DNA from: Dietzia aurantiaca
GTDB taxonomy: Bacteria; Actinomycetota; Actinomycetes; Mycobacteriales; Mycobacteriaceae
Reading direction: 5' to 3'
DNA length: 64,000 nucleotides
Assembly: GCF_021033825.1 (NCBI RefSeq)
Contig: NZ_JAIFXZ010000006.1
Span: forward strand, 120,785 to 184,784
Both the position numbers and the translations under genes were made by a program. The notes beneath the pieces are model-generated. The model did not search any database, was not told the DNA's origin, and saw only the letters and a list, made by a program, of their open reading frames with translations. Shown piece after piece: positions 38,071 to 49,567 of the stretch (positions within the stretch are counted from its first letter, which is position 1; every line of letters starts with the position of its first letter).

Positions 38071-38481
38071 ATGACCGCCGCCTTCACCACCGCGACCCTC
38101 TCGACCACCGTCACCGCCGCGGACTACGCGGTGGCCGTCCGGGCCGGCGCCCTCGTGGTGGACATCCGCTCCCGCGCGCAGCGTGAGCGGCAGGGGGTGC
38201 TGGCCGGGGCCATCGCAGTGGAAGCCCGCCCGGTGGTGGACCTGCTCGATCCGTCCTCGGCCGCGCCGCTGGCCGCCGTGGCCGGCGGTCGGCAGGTGAT
38301 GCTGGTGAGTGACGACGGACTGGACGCGGAGCTGTTCGCTCTCGAGTTGGCGTCCCGCGGGGTCCGCGGTATCCGTGCCGTCGACGGCGGCCACGAGGCA
38401 TTGCGGTCCGCCCGCGCGCTCGGGCTGCTCACCGACGCGGACCACCTGATCCGCGAGCGGTCCGCGATCTCCGCGCACTGA
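38071..38481 (+). CDS. rhodanese-like protein lacking the catalytic cysteine
   Basis: This 136-residue rhodanese-fold protein (alternatively 176 residues from ATG 37951) shows V-V-D-I-R-S-R-A-Q-R at the start of the fold and a final G-G-H-E-A-L helix. At the active-site loop the usual Cys is replaced by Ser (V-M-L-V-S80-D-D-G), so sulfur transfer is unlikely and a binding or regulatory role is possible. A GGGAGAAG ribosome site precedes ATG 38071. A leaderless promoter points to ATG 37951 in the same frame, adding a 40-residue Arg/Thr/Pro-rich N terminus. Which form is made is open. Confidence 0.7.
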   Translation: MTAAFTTATLSTTVTAADYAVAVRAGALVVDIRSRAQRERQGVLAGAIAVEARPVVDLLDPSSAAPLAAVAGGRQVMLVSDDGLDAELFALELASRGVRGIRAVDGGHEALRSARALGLLTDADHLIRERSAISAH

Positions 38482-38533
38482 CGTCGCGGTTGAGGCCCCG
38501 GCCGTGGGTTCGGTCCCGCTGCACAGGGAGGAC

Positions 38534-38539
38534 TATCCT
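38534..38539 (+). promoter_or_regulatory. leaderless -10 of lysS
   Basis: TATCCT lies eight bases before the lysS GTG, with GGGAG inside the spacer. Transcription would begin at or next to the start codon. Confidence 0.45.
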
Positions 38540-38547
38540 CGGGAGTC

Positions 38548-40179
38548 GTGACTGACTCGACTTCCTCCGCGCCCGGGGCCGTCCAGGACGAGCCCGCCGA
38601 CGACACCCCCGAGCAGCTGCGCATCCGCCGCGACAAGCGACAGCGCCTGCTCGAGTCCGGAGTGGAGGCGTACCCGGTCGACGTCCCCCGTACCCACGGG
38701 CTGACCGAGATCACCTCGGACCCGCGCTTCGCCGCACTCGAGCCGGGGGAGGAGACCGACGTCGTGGTCTCCGTGACCGGCCGTGTGCTCTTCGTGCGCA
38801 ACACCGGCAAGCTCTGCTTCGTGCGCCTGCAGGACGGGATCGACCCGGCCGCGGACCTGTCCGCCCCGGCGGTCGACGGTGAGGTGGGCGGATTCACCCC
38901 GCAGCTGCAGGCCATGCTCTCGCTGGCCAACGTCGGCCAGGAGCGTCTCGACGCCTGGAAGCAGGACGTCGACCTCGGTGACCACGTCTCGGTGACCGGG
39001 CGGGTCGTGCGCTCCAAGCGCGGCGAGCTGTCGGTCATGGCCGATTCGTGGGTGCTCGCCGCCAAGTCGCTGCGCCCGTTGCCGGTCGCGCACAAGGAGA
39101 TGAGCGAGGACACCCGGATTCGCCAGCGCTACACCGACCTCATCATGCGTGAGCAGGCCCGGCGGAACGCCCTGCTGCGCATCAAGGTCGTGCGGGCACT
39201 GCGCCACGCGCTCGAGCGCCGGGACTTCCTCGAGGTCGAGACGCCCATGCTGCAGACCCTGCACGGCGGCGCGGCGGCCCGACCGTTCGTCACCCACTCC
39301 AACGCGCTGGACCTGGACCTGTACCTGCGCATCGCCCCGGAGCTCTACCTCAAGCGCTGCGTCGTGGGCGGCATCGAGCGGGTCTTCGAGATCAACCGTA
39401 ACTTCCGCAACGAGGGTGTCGACTCGTCGCACAGCCCCGAGTTCGCGATGCTCGAGACCTATCAGGCGTACGGCGACTACGACACGGCCGCCACGATGAT
39501 CCGCGAGGTCATCCAGGAGGTGGCCACCGAGGTGTTCGGGTCGACCACGGTCACTCTCGTGGACGGCACCACCTATGACCTGGGTGGGCAGTGGCGCGAG
39601 ATGAGGATGTACCCGTCGCTCAACGAGGCACTGCAGCGCAAGCACCCGGAGCTGGCCACCGCGGGCGCCGAGACGGTGACCGTCGATTCCGGCGTCGCCG
39701 AGCTGACCGCACTGGCCGGCAAGATCGGACTCGAGGTCCCCTCGGGCAAGGGCTGGCTGCACGGCAAGCTCGTCGAGGAGCTGTGGGAGCACCTGTGCGC
39801 CGACCAGCTGGACGGCCCGGTGTTCGTCCGCGACTTCCCCGTGGAGACCTCGCCGCTGACCCGCGACCACCGCACGGACCGTGGCGTCACCGAGAAGTGG
39901 GACCTGTACGTCCGCGGCTTCGAACTCGCGACCGCCTACTCCGAGCTCGTCGACCCGGTGATCCAGCGCCAGCGCTTCGAGGACCAGGCCCGGCTGGCCG
40001 CGGCCGGTGACGACGAGGCGATGGTCCTCGACGAGGACTTCCTCGCCGCGATGGAGCAGGGCATGCCGCCGTCTGCCGGCCTGGGCATGGGCATCGACCG
40101 CCTGCTCATGGCGCTGACCGGTCTCGGGATCCGCGAGACGATCCTGTTCCCGATGGTCAAGCCGCTTCCGCGCGACTGA
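38548..40179 (+). CDS. lysS: lysyl-tRNA synthetase, class II
   Basis: This 543-residue class II synthetase charges tRNA-Lys. An OB-fold anticodon-binding domain (about 75-180) is followed by the catalytic domain with motif 2 ([14 protein letters not shown]) and motif 3 ([11 protein letters not shown]). It is somewhat longer than average (about 505), mainly from an insertion in the N-terminal domain. In mycobacteria lsr2 and clpC1 follow; here lsr2 is missing and unrelated genes intervene. Confidence 0.95.
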   Translation: MTDSTSSAPGAVQDEPADDTPEQLRIRRDKRQRLLESGVEAYPVDVPRTHGLTEITSDPRFAALEPGEETDVVVSVTGRVLFVRNTGKLCFVRLQDGIDPAADLSAPAVDGEVGGFTPQLQAMLSLANVGQERLDAWKQDVDLGDHVSVTGRVVRSKRGELSVMADSWVLAAKSLRPLPVAHKEMSEDTRIRQRYTDLIMREQARRNALLRIKVVRALRHALERRDFLEVETPMLQTLHGGAAARPFVTHSNALDLDLYLRIAPELYLKRCVVGGIERVFEINRNFRNEGVDSSHSPEFAMLETYQAYGDYDTAATMIREVIQEVATEVFGSTTVTLVDGTTYDLGGQWREMRMYPSLNEALQRKHPELATAGAETVTVDSGVAELTALAGKIGLEVPSGKGWLHGKLVEELWEHLCADQLDGPVFVRDFPVETSPLTRDHRTDRGVTEKWDLYVRGFELATAYSELVDPVIQRQRFEDQARLAAAGDDEAMVLDEDFLAAMEQGMPPSAGLGMGIDRLLMALTGLGIRETILFPMVKPLPRD

Positions 40180-40195
40180 CCTGACAGTCGCCCGG

Positions 40196-40747
40196 GTGAC
40201 AGCACGCGCGCTGGTTCTCGGGCTGGTCTCCGGTGTGCTGCTCACCGTGACCCATCGGTTGCTGCCCGATCAGTGGGCGGTCCTGGCCGGGACGAGCGCG
40301 CTCTGGGGCGTGGTCTCCCTCTTCGCCGGCCGTCGGCTCGGTGGGCGAACCGTCCACGGGGCGGCCGCGGGTCTGACCGCGATGGTCGGCGTGCTGATTC
40401 CCTGGCTCGCGATCCATGCGGTCTCCACGCCCCCGGCCGAACTCGCGCTGTGGATGATCGTGGGTCCGGTCGCCGGAGCGATCTGCGGCGCGGCCGGTGC
40501 GATGTCCCGGATGCCCGGCCGGAGAGGAGCGCTCGCGGCCGGGGTGGTGCCAGGGATCGTCGGAGGCGAGGCGGTCTACGGTCTGCTGCTGATCGGTGGG
40601 CCTGCCTGGGGTCTCGAGTCGGTCCTGGCCGCAGGGCTCCTGGTGGCGGTGTCCCGTCGGGGCGGCCGGTTGCGCGCGCTCGGGTCGGCGGCGGTCCTGG
40701 TCGCCCTGGCCGCCGCGGCGTGCGTGGTCTACGACTCGATCCCGTGA
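40196..40747 (+). CDS. DUF6518-type membrane protein
   Basis: This 183-residue protein has six or seven hydrophobic segments spanning nearly its whole length and no large loops. Its pattern (G-x-V-S-G-V-L-L-T-V, L-W-G-V-V-S-L-F-A-G-R-x-x-G) is that of small actinobacterial integral membrane proteins grouped as DUF6518. It starts at GTG 40196, 16 bases after lysS, and may be co-transcribed. No function is known. Confidence 0.6.
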   Translation: MTARALVLGLVSGVLLTVTHRLLPDQWAVLAGTSALWGVVSLFAGRRLGGRTVHGAAAGLTAMVGVLIPWLAIHAVSTPPAELALWMIVGPVAGAICGAAGAMSRMPGRRGALAAGVVPGIVGGEAVYGLLLIGGPAWGLESVLAAGLLVAVSRRGGRLRALGSAAVLVALAAAACVVYDSIP

Positions 40748-40760
40748 GGAAGGGGACGCC

Positions 40761-41549
40761 TCAGAATGCGACGACCTCGTCCCCGACCTTCAGGTGCTCG
40801 AAGAAGTGGGCGGCGGCGTGGTGCCCCAGGTGGATGCAGCCGTGTGACGGCTCGTCGAGCCGTCCCTCGTGGAACGCGATGCCGCTGACCGTGAAGTACG
40901 TCGAGAACGGCATCGGGGAGTCGAACGGGATGCTGTGGTCGTGACGGACGTGCCGCAGGACGTGGTGCGAGCCGCGGACCGTCTCGTGGCCGGGCCGGCC
41001 CGTGGTGATGGGGACCGGGCCGTAGGTGACGCGGCCGCCGTCGACCATCCAGGCCTGCTTGCCGTCGACGTCGATGCAGGCCCGGGCGGTCGGCGGGCAT
41101 TGTGGCGGGGCGATCGCCGGCTCGGCCTCCGGGGAGTTCGCGACGGGGGCGCCCGGGCCGTAGCCGAGCATCGTCTCCCGGGTCATCCGCTCTGCCTCCG
41201 CCGGGTCGGCGGGCGACTGCGAGAGCACGTCACGCGCGATGAGATCGACGTTCGTGAGGTGCTCGGGCTGGTCCTGCTCGAGGAGGACCTGCCGGGCCAC
41301 CGAGCGGATCAGCAGGGGATCCACGGAGACGGGCTGCGGGGACTCCTCGAGGACGGCAGGGGCGGCGGAGCCCGCCGCAGAGGCAGGGGATGCGGCGGTG
41401 GTCGCGGCGGCCGGGGCGACCGCGGTGGTGTCCTCGGGATCCGTGTTCCCTGCCCCCACTGCGGCCCCGGCGACCGCCGCCCCGACGACCGTCGCGGCGC
41501 CGAGCGCGGCGAGGTGGTTGCGGCGGACGGGCCGGTGCTCGGAAGGCAT
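40761..41549 (-). CDS. L,D-transpeptidase (YkuD), membrane-anchored
   Basis: This 262-residue protein has R-R-N-H-L-A-A-L followed by a hydrophobic stretch at the N terminus (twin-arginine-like or simple anchor). An Ala/Thr-rich linker follows, then a C-terminal YkuD domain with the catalytic S-H-G-C238-I-H and upstream I-A-F-H-E-G. It would form 3-3 peptidoglycan cross-links or attach proteins. It lacks the Ig-like domains of mycobacterial Ldt enzymes. TAGGGT lies six bases before the ATG, a leaderless start. Confidence 0.88.
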   Translation of the reverse strand: MPSEHRPVRRNHLAALGAATVVGAAVAGAAVGAGNTDPEDTTAVAPAAATTAASPASAAGSAAPAVLEESPQPVSVDPLLIRSVARQVLLEQDQPEHLTNVDLIARDVLSQSPADPAEAERMTRETMLGYGPGAPVANSPEAEPAIAPPQCPPTARACIDVDGKQAWMVDGGRVTYGPVPITTGRPGHETVRGSHHVLRHVRHDHSIPFDSPMPFSTYFTVSGIAFHEGRLDEPSHGCIHLGHHAAAHFFEHLKVGDEVVAF

Positions 41550-41622
41550 GGGGCCACCCTATCGCTGACGCGTCCACGCGTGGCCCCGCGCGGGGCCGCC
41601 CCAGAGCCATGCCGGCCCCCGG

Positions 41623-42252
41623 TCAGTGTTCTCCGCCGCGGGCCCACCCGGCCGCGATCATCTCCCGCAGCACCTGCTCGTCGATGCGTGCGAGGCGCGT
41701 GAGGTAGAGGCACCCCTTGCCGGTTCTGTGCGGGCCCAACCGTCCGAGGACAGCCGGGTCGTCGGGCAGGATCCCGTACAACGAGAGCGCCGATGCCCGG
41801 GGACTGAACCCCACCCGGAAGGAGTCACCCTCGCGGCCGGAGTCGTAGACATAGTGGTGGTGCCCGTACCCGACCATCGACGGGCCCCACAGGACGGGTT
41901 CCTCGCCGGTCTCCTCGCCGAACAGTTCCAGCAGCCGCAGCCCGTCCTCGACACGCCGGGCGGTCGGCAGACCCTCGATCCAGGCGCGCGGGGAGCCGCC
42001 GGACGCCGCGAGCGTGGTGTTGTCGTTGCGGCCGGTGGGGCGTGGCCTCGCGACCGGGTCGGTGAACGCCAGCCCGGCACCGGCGAGCGCGTCGCGGAGC
42101 ACCCCCAGCTGGGCCGGGCCGATCCCGTGGAGGGCCAGCACCTCTCCTTCGGCCCGGCCGTCGAGTTGCCGGAGGTCGGTGATCCCGGCCGCGGCGAGAG
42201 CCCGCGCCGCGGGGGCGGACAGGCGGGGCAGGGGTAGCGGCGTGTCGGACAT
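41623..42252 (-). CDS. helix-hairpin-helix plus DUF1801 protein
   Basis: This 209-residue protein joins two parts. Residues 1-65 contain a helix-hairpin-helix-like sequence (A-A-G-I-T-D-L-R-Q-L, L-H-G-I-G-P-A-Q-L-G-V-L), and residues 85-205 form a DUF1801/YdhG domain (G-P-S-M-V-G-Y-G, F-S-P-R-A-S-A-L-S-L-Y, G-K-G-C-L-Y). DUF1801 proteins are small and uncharacterised. The first part suggests nucleic-acid binding, which is inference. TAGCGT lies six bases before the ATG. Confidence 0.75.
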   Translation of the reverse strand: MSDTPLPLPRLSAPAARALAAAGITDLRQLDGRAEGEVLALHGIGPAQLGVLRDALAGAGLAFTDPVARPRPTGRNDNTTLAASGGSPRAWIEGLPTARRVEDGLRLLELFGEETGEEPVLWGPSMVGYGHHHYVYDSGREGDSFRVGFSPRASALSLYGILPDDPAVLGRLGPHRTGKGCLYLTRLARIDEQVLREMIAAGWARGGEH

Positions 42253-42367
42253 GGGGAGACGCTAGCCCACGGGCGGCCGGCCGGCTCGGCACTGAGGGTG
42301 TGCTGAGATCGGACTGTGACTCCTCGGTGCGCGGCCGGGTGACCCGCGCCGGGCATAATCAGCGCAC

Positions 42368-42994
42368 ATGACACGCTTCCTCCCGCGCGCGGTGCTCGCG
42401 GTCGCCGCCGCCGTGGCACTGGCGGTATCCGCGGCTCCCGCCGCCTCCGCCCAGCTGCCGCTGCCGGTCCCACCGGAGATCGAGCAGGCGATCACGCAGG
42501 CGCAGGCCGGCTCGGCGCAGGCCGACCACGATGCGCGCACCTCGATCGGCGGGGCCCTGGAATCCGCCGGATTCACGCCGCCGCCGGGATTCGTCCCGCC
42601 GGCGCCCGCGGCACCCGCGCCGTCGGTCCCGCCGGACGAGACCCCGCAGAGCCCGTGTCCGCGCACGGCCGACGCATGTGTGGATCTGGGCGGCGAACGC
42701 ACGTGGCTGCAGGCCGACGGTCGGCTGAGCTACGGGCCGGTACGGATGTCCCACGGAAAGGCCGGCTGGGAGACGCCGACCGGCACCTACCAGGTCACCC
42801 GTAAGGTTCGCCACGAGGTGAGCCGCCTGTTCGACAACGCGCCGATGCCGTACTCCGTCTACTTCGTGGGCGGGATCGCCTTCCACGAGGGCGACCCGGC
42901 GATCGACTCCCACGGCTGCATTCGCATGGACCAGCCGGCGGCGGCCACCTACTTCGAGCGCCTCGAGGTGGGCGACACCGTGGTGGTGTTCTGA
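42368..42994 (+). CDS. secreted L,D-transpeptidase (YkuD)
   Basis: This 208-residue protein has a clear Sec signal peptide (residues 1-28, cleavage after A-S-A), a Pro-rich linker (about 60-95) and a YkuD domain. The catalytic site is S-H-G-C184-I-R, with I-A-F-H-E-G before it. It is close in its domain to the enzyme coded at 40761-41549 on the other strand, so the two look like diverged paralogues, one secreted and one anchored. CATAAT lies eight bases before the ATG. Confidence 0.9.
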   Translation: MTRFLPRAVLAVAAAVALAVSAAPAASAQLPLPVPPEIEQAITQAQAGSAQADHDARTSIGGALESAGFTPPPGFVPPAPAAPAPSVPPDETPQSPCPRTADACVDLGGERTWLQADGRLSYGPVRMSHGKAGWETPTGTYQVTRKVRHEVSRLFDNAPMPYSVYFVGGIAFHEGDPAIDSHGCIRMDQPAAATYFERLEVGDTVVVF

Positions 42995-43016
42995 CGGCCC
43001 CTCGTCCGGGCCTCTG

Positions 43017-43583
43017 TCACCGATCGTGATGGTGGGGACGGGCCGACTCCACGTCCGGAAAGATGTACTCGGCCGACCGGGCGGCCCACGCCGACCCGCC
43101 GGTCACCAGTAGGAACCCGAGCGCTGCGACGAACGGCCCGTAGGACATGGCCGCGCCGGACGGCAGCCCGGACAGCAACGGCTCACCCGCGCCCGTGGAC
43201 GACACCAGCGTCCACATGAACGCCAGGTGGGCGAGCAGGATGATGCCGCCGACCAACGCCCCGGCCATCGCGAACGCACCGAGTCGGGTGGCCGCGGTGA
43301 CGGCCACGAGGAACAGAAGCACCACCAGGCCCAGGAAGAGGACGGGTGCCACGCTGCGCACGTCGATGATCTCGGTGATGCCCAGCGCGGTGATCTGCGA
43401 GCCGCCGCCGGTGGTCAGCCACGGGAGATAGAGGCTGAGCAGTGCCAGAGCCAGCCCGACCGCCGCGGCCAGCGCGCCGATCCGGTTGGTGACGTGGGGG
43501 ACGATCCGTGTCCGCGCCGGAGCTCTGGTGGGGAGCGCCGCGCGATGGGGTGCGGGGTGCGTGTATGCGGTCATCGTGATCAC
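43017..43583 (-). CDS. four-helix membrane protein, unknown function
   Basis: This 188-residue protein has a basic N terminus and four hydrophobic segments (about 35-57, 78-100, 104-126, 144-166). A His-rich C-terminal tail (R-P-H-H-H-D-R) might bind metal. No family is recognised. The start is ATG 43583 or ATG 43574. It is convergent with the secreted transpeptidase gene, and the 113 bases between it and hrpB show no feature. Confidence 0.6.
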   Translation of the reverse strand: MITMTAYTHPAPHRAALPTRAPARTRIVPHVTNRIGALAAAVGLALALLSLYLPWLTTGGGSQITALGITEIIDVRSVAPVLFLGLVVLLFLVAVTAATRLGAFAMAGALVGGIILLAHLAFMWTLVSSTGAGEPLLSGLPSGAAMSYGPFVAALGFLLVTGGSAWAARSAEYIFPDVESARPHHHDR

Positions 43584-43696
43584 CCTTCCGGCAGAATTCG
43601 CCTGCAGTGGTATGTCTCACATCCTACGGCCGATTTCGGCCCGAATCTACCGTTGGGACGCCCGTTATGGTATTGGGACTGCCGCGGCGGGAGCGG

Positions 43697-46261
43697 TCAG
43701 CGCTTCCGGTTGGTGTGCCGTGTCGGTTCGGCGGTCATCGGATCCTCGGGCCACGGGTGTTTCGGGTACCGCCCGCGCATCTCCGCCCGCACCCCGGGGT
43801 AGGCCTCGCGCCAGAAGAAACCCAGATCGCGGGTCACCGCGAGGGGGCGTCCGGCGGGGGAGAGGAGATGCACCGTGACGGGGACGCGCCCGCCGCAGAT
43901 CCGCGGGGAGGTGGTCCAGCCGAAGCACTCCTGCAGCTTGGCGGCCAGGACGGGGGCGCCGTCCGACCCGGGCTCGGGATAGTCCACGCGGTACGACGAC
44001 GACGAGGGCACCTGCAGCCGCTCCGGCACCAGCTCGTCGAACGACCCGGCCTCGGGCCAGGGCAACAGTCGCTTCAGCGCCGGGCCGAGGGCCCGGCCCG
44101 CGATCGTCGAGCCCTGCGCGAGGGCGGCGATCTCCGGCCCGAGCCATTCGTCCAGACGCGCGGCGAGGCCGGCCGCGGACACGTCGGGCCAGGGCTCACC
44201 GAGCTCGCGGCGGGCCAGCGCGAGGCGACACCACAGGGCGAGGGCGTCGTCATCGGGGCCCAGGGCCGGGAACCCGCCGGCCCGGACCGTGGCCGAGACC
44301 GCCTCGACGGCCGCAGCGTGTGAGGGCCGCACAGGTGTAGAGGAGAGTTCGATCGCACCGAGACGCCGGACACGGCGGCCGGTCAGTGTACGGCCGTCGA
44401 AGTGGGCGGTCTCGTCGTCGTCGACAAGAGGGGACGCCGCGTCGAGCGCGTCGTCCCGACTGATCGCGGCGGCCCCGCGGATCACCGCCCCGGCCTCTCC
44501 CGCGGCGCGCCCGGCGGCGCGGCCGACCTCCGCCACGGCCAGCCATTCCCGGCCGACCAGCGCCGAGCCGGGCGGCAACACCGCGCCGGTCCCGGAGGCG
44601 AAGGTGTACTGGTCACCTCGGCGGCGTGCGACCCGGTCGGGGTGGGCGAGCGCGATCACCAACCCCGTAGCGTCCTCCCGCCCGTCGTGCCCGCCCGCGG
44701 GTCTGCCTGCGGCACGACCCTCGCGCGCGATTCGCTCCATCCGGCGCGCCTGCTGCTGCCACGCCCGCGCGTCCGGTGCCCGACCCGACCGCAACGCGCG
44801 CAGGTCCGCGGCCAGGTCACCGCCCGGGGAACGCCGGTCCGAGGCCAGCAGCGCCACCACCTCACCCGCGGCCCGCGGGCCGACCAGTGACGCCCCGTCG
44901 AGCAGGGCGCGGGCGTGACGCGGATCGGCTGGCACCCGCGCCAGGTCCCGGCCCCGGTCGGTGGCCCGGCCGTCGGCATCGAGTGCGCCGAGGCCGCGCA
45001 GCACCGACTCCGCGCGGGCCAGCTCCCCGACCGGCGGGCCGTCCGGCAGGGACAGACCCTCGCCGCGCGGCGCGCCCCAACACGCCACGTCGAGGGTGAA
45101 GGTCGTGAGATCGGACGTGGCGATGGCCGGGGAGCGATGCGACGGCAGGTGCGTGTACTCCTGCTCGCTCAGGCACCGCACCGCCCGGCCCGGGCCCAGT
45201 CGTGCGGCGCGTCCGGCGCGCTGGACGCACGAATCCCGCGACGCCGACACGGTCACCAGGCCGGTCATGTCGCGGGCGGTGTCCCGGCGCGGCTCGCGGC
45301 TCAGGCAGGCGTCCACCACCACCCGCACGCCCGGCACCGTCAGCGAGGACTCGGCGAGATCCGTGGAGACGACCACGCGCGGACGCGACCCGCCGCCGGC
45401 GCGGCCCGGGCCCGACACCGCACGGTCCTGCGCCGCCGGGTCGAGCCCGCCGTGCAGCGGCAGGATCTCGGCGGCCTCGCTGAGCCGGGCCGACAGCAGG
45501 CGCACCACCCGCTCGATCTCGCGCACCCCCGGCAGGAACACCAGGGTGTCGTGGCCGCTCGCGCGGACCTCGTCGGCGGTCACCGTCGCGACGTGTTCGA
45601 GGAACCCGTCGGTCACCCCGCGCGCGTCGAGCCTGGGCGCGGACGGCGGTGCGTAGCGGACCTCCAGGGGGTGCAGGACGGCCGGGACGTCGACGACCGG
45701 AGCGGGGGCGCGCCCGTCACCGGTGCTCCCGCCGAGCAGGCGGGCGAAGCGGTCCGCCTCGACCGTCGCGGACATCGCCACCACCGGCAGGTCCTCGCGC
45801 AGCTGGCGCAACTCGCACAGCAGGGCGAAGGCGAGGTCGGACTCCACATCGCGTTCGTGGACCTCGTCGAGCACCACCGCGCCCACGCCCGGCAGGTCGG
45901 GATCGGAGATCAGTCGGCGCACCAGCACGCCCGGTGTCACGAACTCCACCCGCGTGTCACGGCCGACCGTCGAGTCCCCGCGCACCGAATAACCCACCGG
46001 CCCGCCGGGCTCCGTGCCGGTCAGGCGGGCCAGGCGGCGGGCCGCGGACCGGGCGGCCACGCGGCGGGGCTGCGTCACCACCACCCGCCCGGCCACGCCG
46101 TCGGCCACCGCGACGGCCGGCGGCACCAGCGTCGTCTTGCCCGTACCCGGGGGCGCCTGGACGACCGCGGTGCCGGTCGCGGCGAGGGCCTCGCGCAGCG
46201 CCGGCAGGGCGTCGGCGAACGGCAGCCCGCTGCCGATCAGATCCAGGTCGAACCGGGTCAT
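43697..46261 (-). CDS. hrpB: ATP-dependent helicase HrpB
   Basis: This 854-residue DEAH-box helicase shows Walker [11 protein letters not shown] (about 40), D-E-V-H-E-R-D, S-A-T and [12 protein letters not shown]. The C terminus carries the HrpB-specific domain (V-x-V-D-Y, [27 protein letters not shown]). The length is normal (about 820). The cellular role is unclear, and in some bacteria it affects RNA processing. It is divergent from clpC across 210 bases. Confidence 0.93.
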   Translation of the reverse strand: MTRFDLDLIGSGLPFADALPALREALAATGTAVVQAPPGTGKTTLVPPAVAVADGVAGRVVVTQPRRVAARSAARRLARLTGTEPGGPVGYSVRGDSTVGRDTRVEFVTPGVLVRRLISDPDLPGVGAVVLDEVHERDVESDLAFALLCELRQLREDLPVVAMSATVEADRFARLLGGSTGDGRAPAPVVDVPAVLHPLEVRYAPPSAPRLDARGVTDGFLEHVATVTADEVRASGHDTLVFLPGVREIERVVRLLSARLSEAAEILPLHGGLDPAAQDRAVSGPGRAGGGSRPRVVVSTDLAESSLTVPGVRVVVDACLSREPRRDTARDMTGLVTVSASRDSCVQRAGRAARLGPGRAVRCLSEQEYTHLPSHRSPAIATSDLTTFTLDVACWGAPRGEGLSLPDGPPVGELARAESVLRGLGALDADGRATDRGRDLARVPADPRHARALLDGASLVGPRAAGEVVALLASDRRSPGGDLAADLRALRSGRAPDARAWQQQARRMERIAREGRAAGRPAGGHDGREDATGLVIALAHPDRVARRRGDQYTFASGTGAVLPPGSALVGREWLAVAEVGRAAGRAAGEAGAVIRGAAAISRDDALDAASPLVDDDETAHFDGRTLTGRRVRRLGAIELSSTPVRPSHAAAVEAVSATVRAGGFPALGPDDDALALWCRLALARRELGEPWPDVSAAGLAARLDEWLGPEIAALAQGSTIAGRALGPALKRLLPWPEAGSFDELVPERLQVPSSSSYRVDYPEPGSDGAPVLAAKLQECFGWTTSPRICGGRVPVTVHLLSPAGRPLAVTRDLGFFWREAYPGVRAEMRGRYPKHPWPEDPMTAEPTRHTNRKR

Positions 46262-46326
46262 CGGGCGGTCGTGGTGGGGTCCGGGGCCATGGCAATGACC
46301 CTAGACTTCCTCCGCGTTCGCGCGCG

Positions 46327-46342
46327 TTCGCTGACGGCGTAC
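46327..46342 (+). promoter_or_regulatory. clgR box: ClgR-type binding site upstream of clpC
   Basis: TTCGCTGACGGCGTAC matches the palindromic core (WCGCYNANRGCGWW) I recall for corynebacterial ClgR. It lies about 93 bases upstream of a TAGAGT -10 (46435-46440). ClgR activates clp genes in Corynebacterium and Mycobacterium, so clpC is probably under ClgR control. hrpB on the other side may share it. Confidence 0.6.
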
Positions 46343-46434
46343 ACGATTCGGCAATGATTACCCCACCTGCGGCGTTGAACACACATGACAGGTCGACTGC
46401 CACTCCTGTGGCTCCGGTCGACGAACCGGGCCAC

Positions 46435-46440
46435 TAGAGT
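46435..46440 (+). promoter_or_regulatory. -10 hexamer of clpC
   Basis: TAGAGT lies 31 bases before the clpC ATG, leaving a short leader with a GTGAGG ribosome site. No convincing -35 is seen, consistent with activator dependence. Confidence 0.45.
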
Positions 46441-46471
46441 GGTGCAAACCCGAGGAATGTGAGGTAGCACG

Positions 46472-49129
<2,658 letters not shown>

Positions 49130-49151
49130 CCGCTCCCGAGATAGTCGCAAC

Positions 49152-49185
49152 GGACGACCCCCGCCCTCACCGGCGGGGGTCGTCC
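49152..49185 (+). terminator. hairpin terminator after clpC
   Basis: A perfect 14-base-pair stem (GGACGACCCCCGCC and complement) with a six-base loop starts 22 bases past the clpC stop. No U-tract is present. Confidence 0.75.
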
Positions 49186-49289
49186 CCATTTCGGCGCCGC
49201 TCCCGGCCCGCCACATCCGACTCGCGCCGCCGCAGCGAGCCTCCAGCCCCCGCCGCCCCCGGCCTGACGCCGCCCCCGAGGCCCGTCGA

Positions 49290-49375
49290 GTGGTCGATGA
49301 TGCTGAGGTTCAGCAGTGCCCACCTGGGAATACGTGAATGGTATCGACCACGCGGCGAATGCAGAGCGGCATTCG
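49290..49375. repeat. cluster of inverted repeats in the clpC-flavin reductase gap
   Basis: GTGGTCGAT (49290-49298) pairs with ATCGACCAC (49343-49351). TGCTGA-GGT-TCAGCA (49301-49315) forms an inner hairpin, and CGAATGC-N6-GCATTCG (49356-49375) a third. The 438-base gap has no convincing gene, and this part is less GC-rich than the surroundings. It could be a small RNA, a mobile remnant or an attachment site. Confidence 0.45.
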
Positions 49376-49512
49376 GCGAGGCGCGTGAGCGGGCGGGCGT
49401 GACGACGGGGGAGTCACCCCGCTTTCCGCAGGTTCAGCCGGCGGTGGAGATGCCACGGGAGGATGCTGCGGCGTTGGGTGTGGAGCTGGACATCCAGACG
49501 AAGTGGGACTGA
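49297..49512 (+). CDS. possible small ORF, unrecognised
   Basis: A 71-codon open frame starts at ATG 49297 with no ribosome site and ends in E-L-D-I-Q-T-K-W-D. It resembles nothing I recognise. It overlaps the inverted repeats, so it may be a gene remnant or chance; I list it only because the gap is otherwise empty. Confidence 0.15.
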   Translation: MMLRFSSAHLGIREWYRPRGECRAAFGEARERAGVTTGESPRFPQVQPAVEMPREDAAALGVELDIQTKWD

Positions 49513-49567
49513 GCGAGGACGAGTGCACCGGCGGGGTCGAGCTCACCGAGCTGGTGGTGGCGCCCGG

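Noticed and set aside
38548..40179. lysS as a resistance or supply partner of the lysine-type synthetase
   Set aside because: It is the sole normal lysyl-tRNA synthetase in its conserved position, 28 kb away from the synthetase.
49317..49403. GTG-started 28-codon reading (P-T-W-E-Y-V-N-G) as an antitoxin remnant
   Set aside because: Too short, no family match and no partner toxin.
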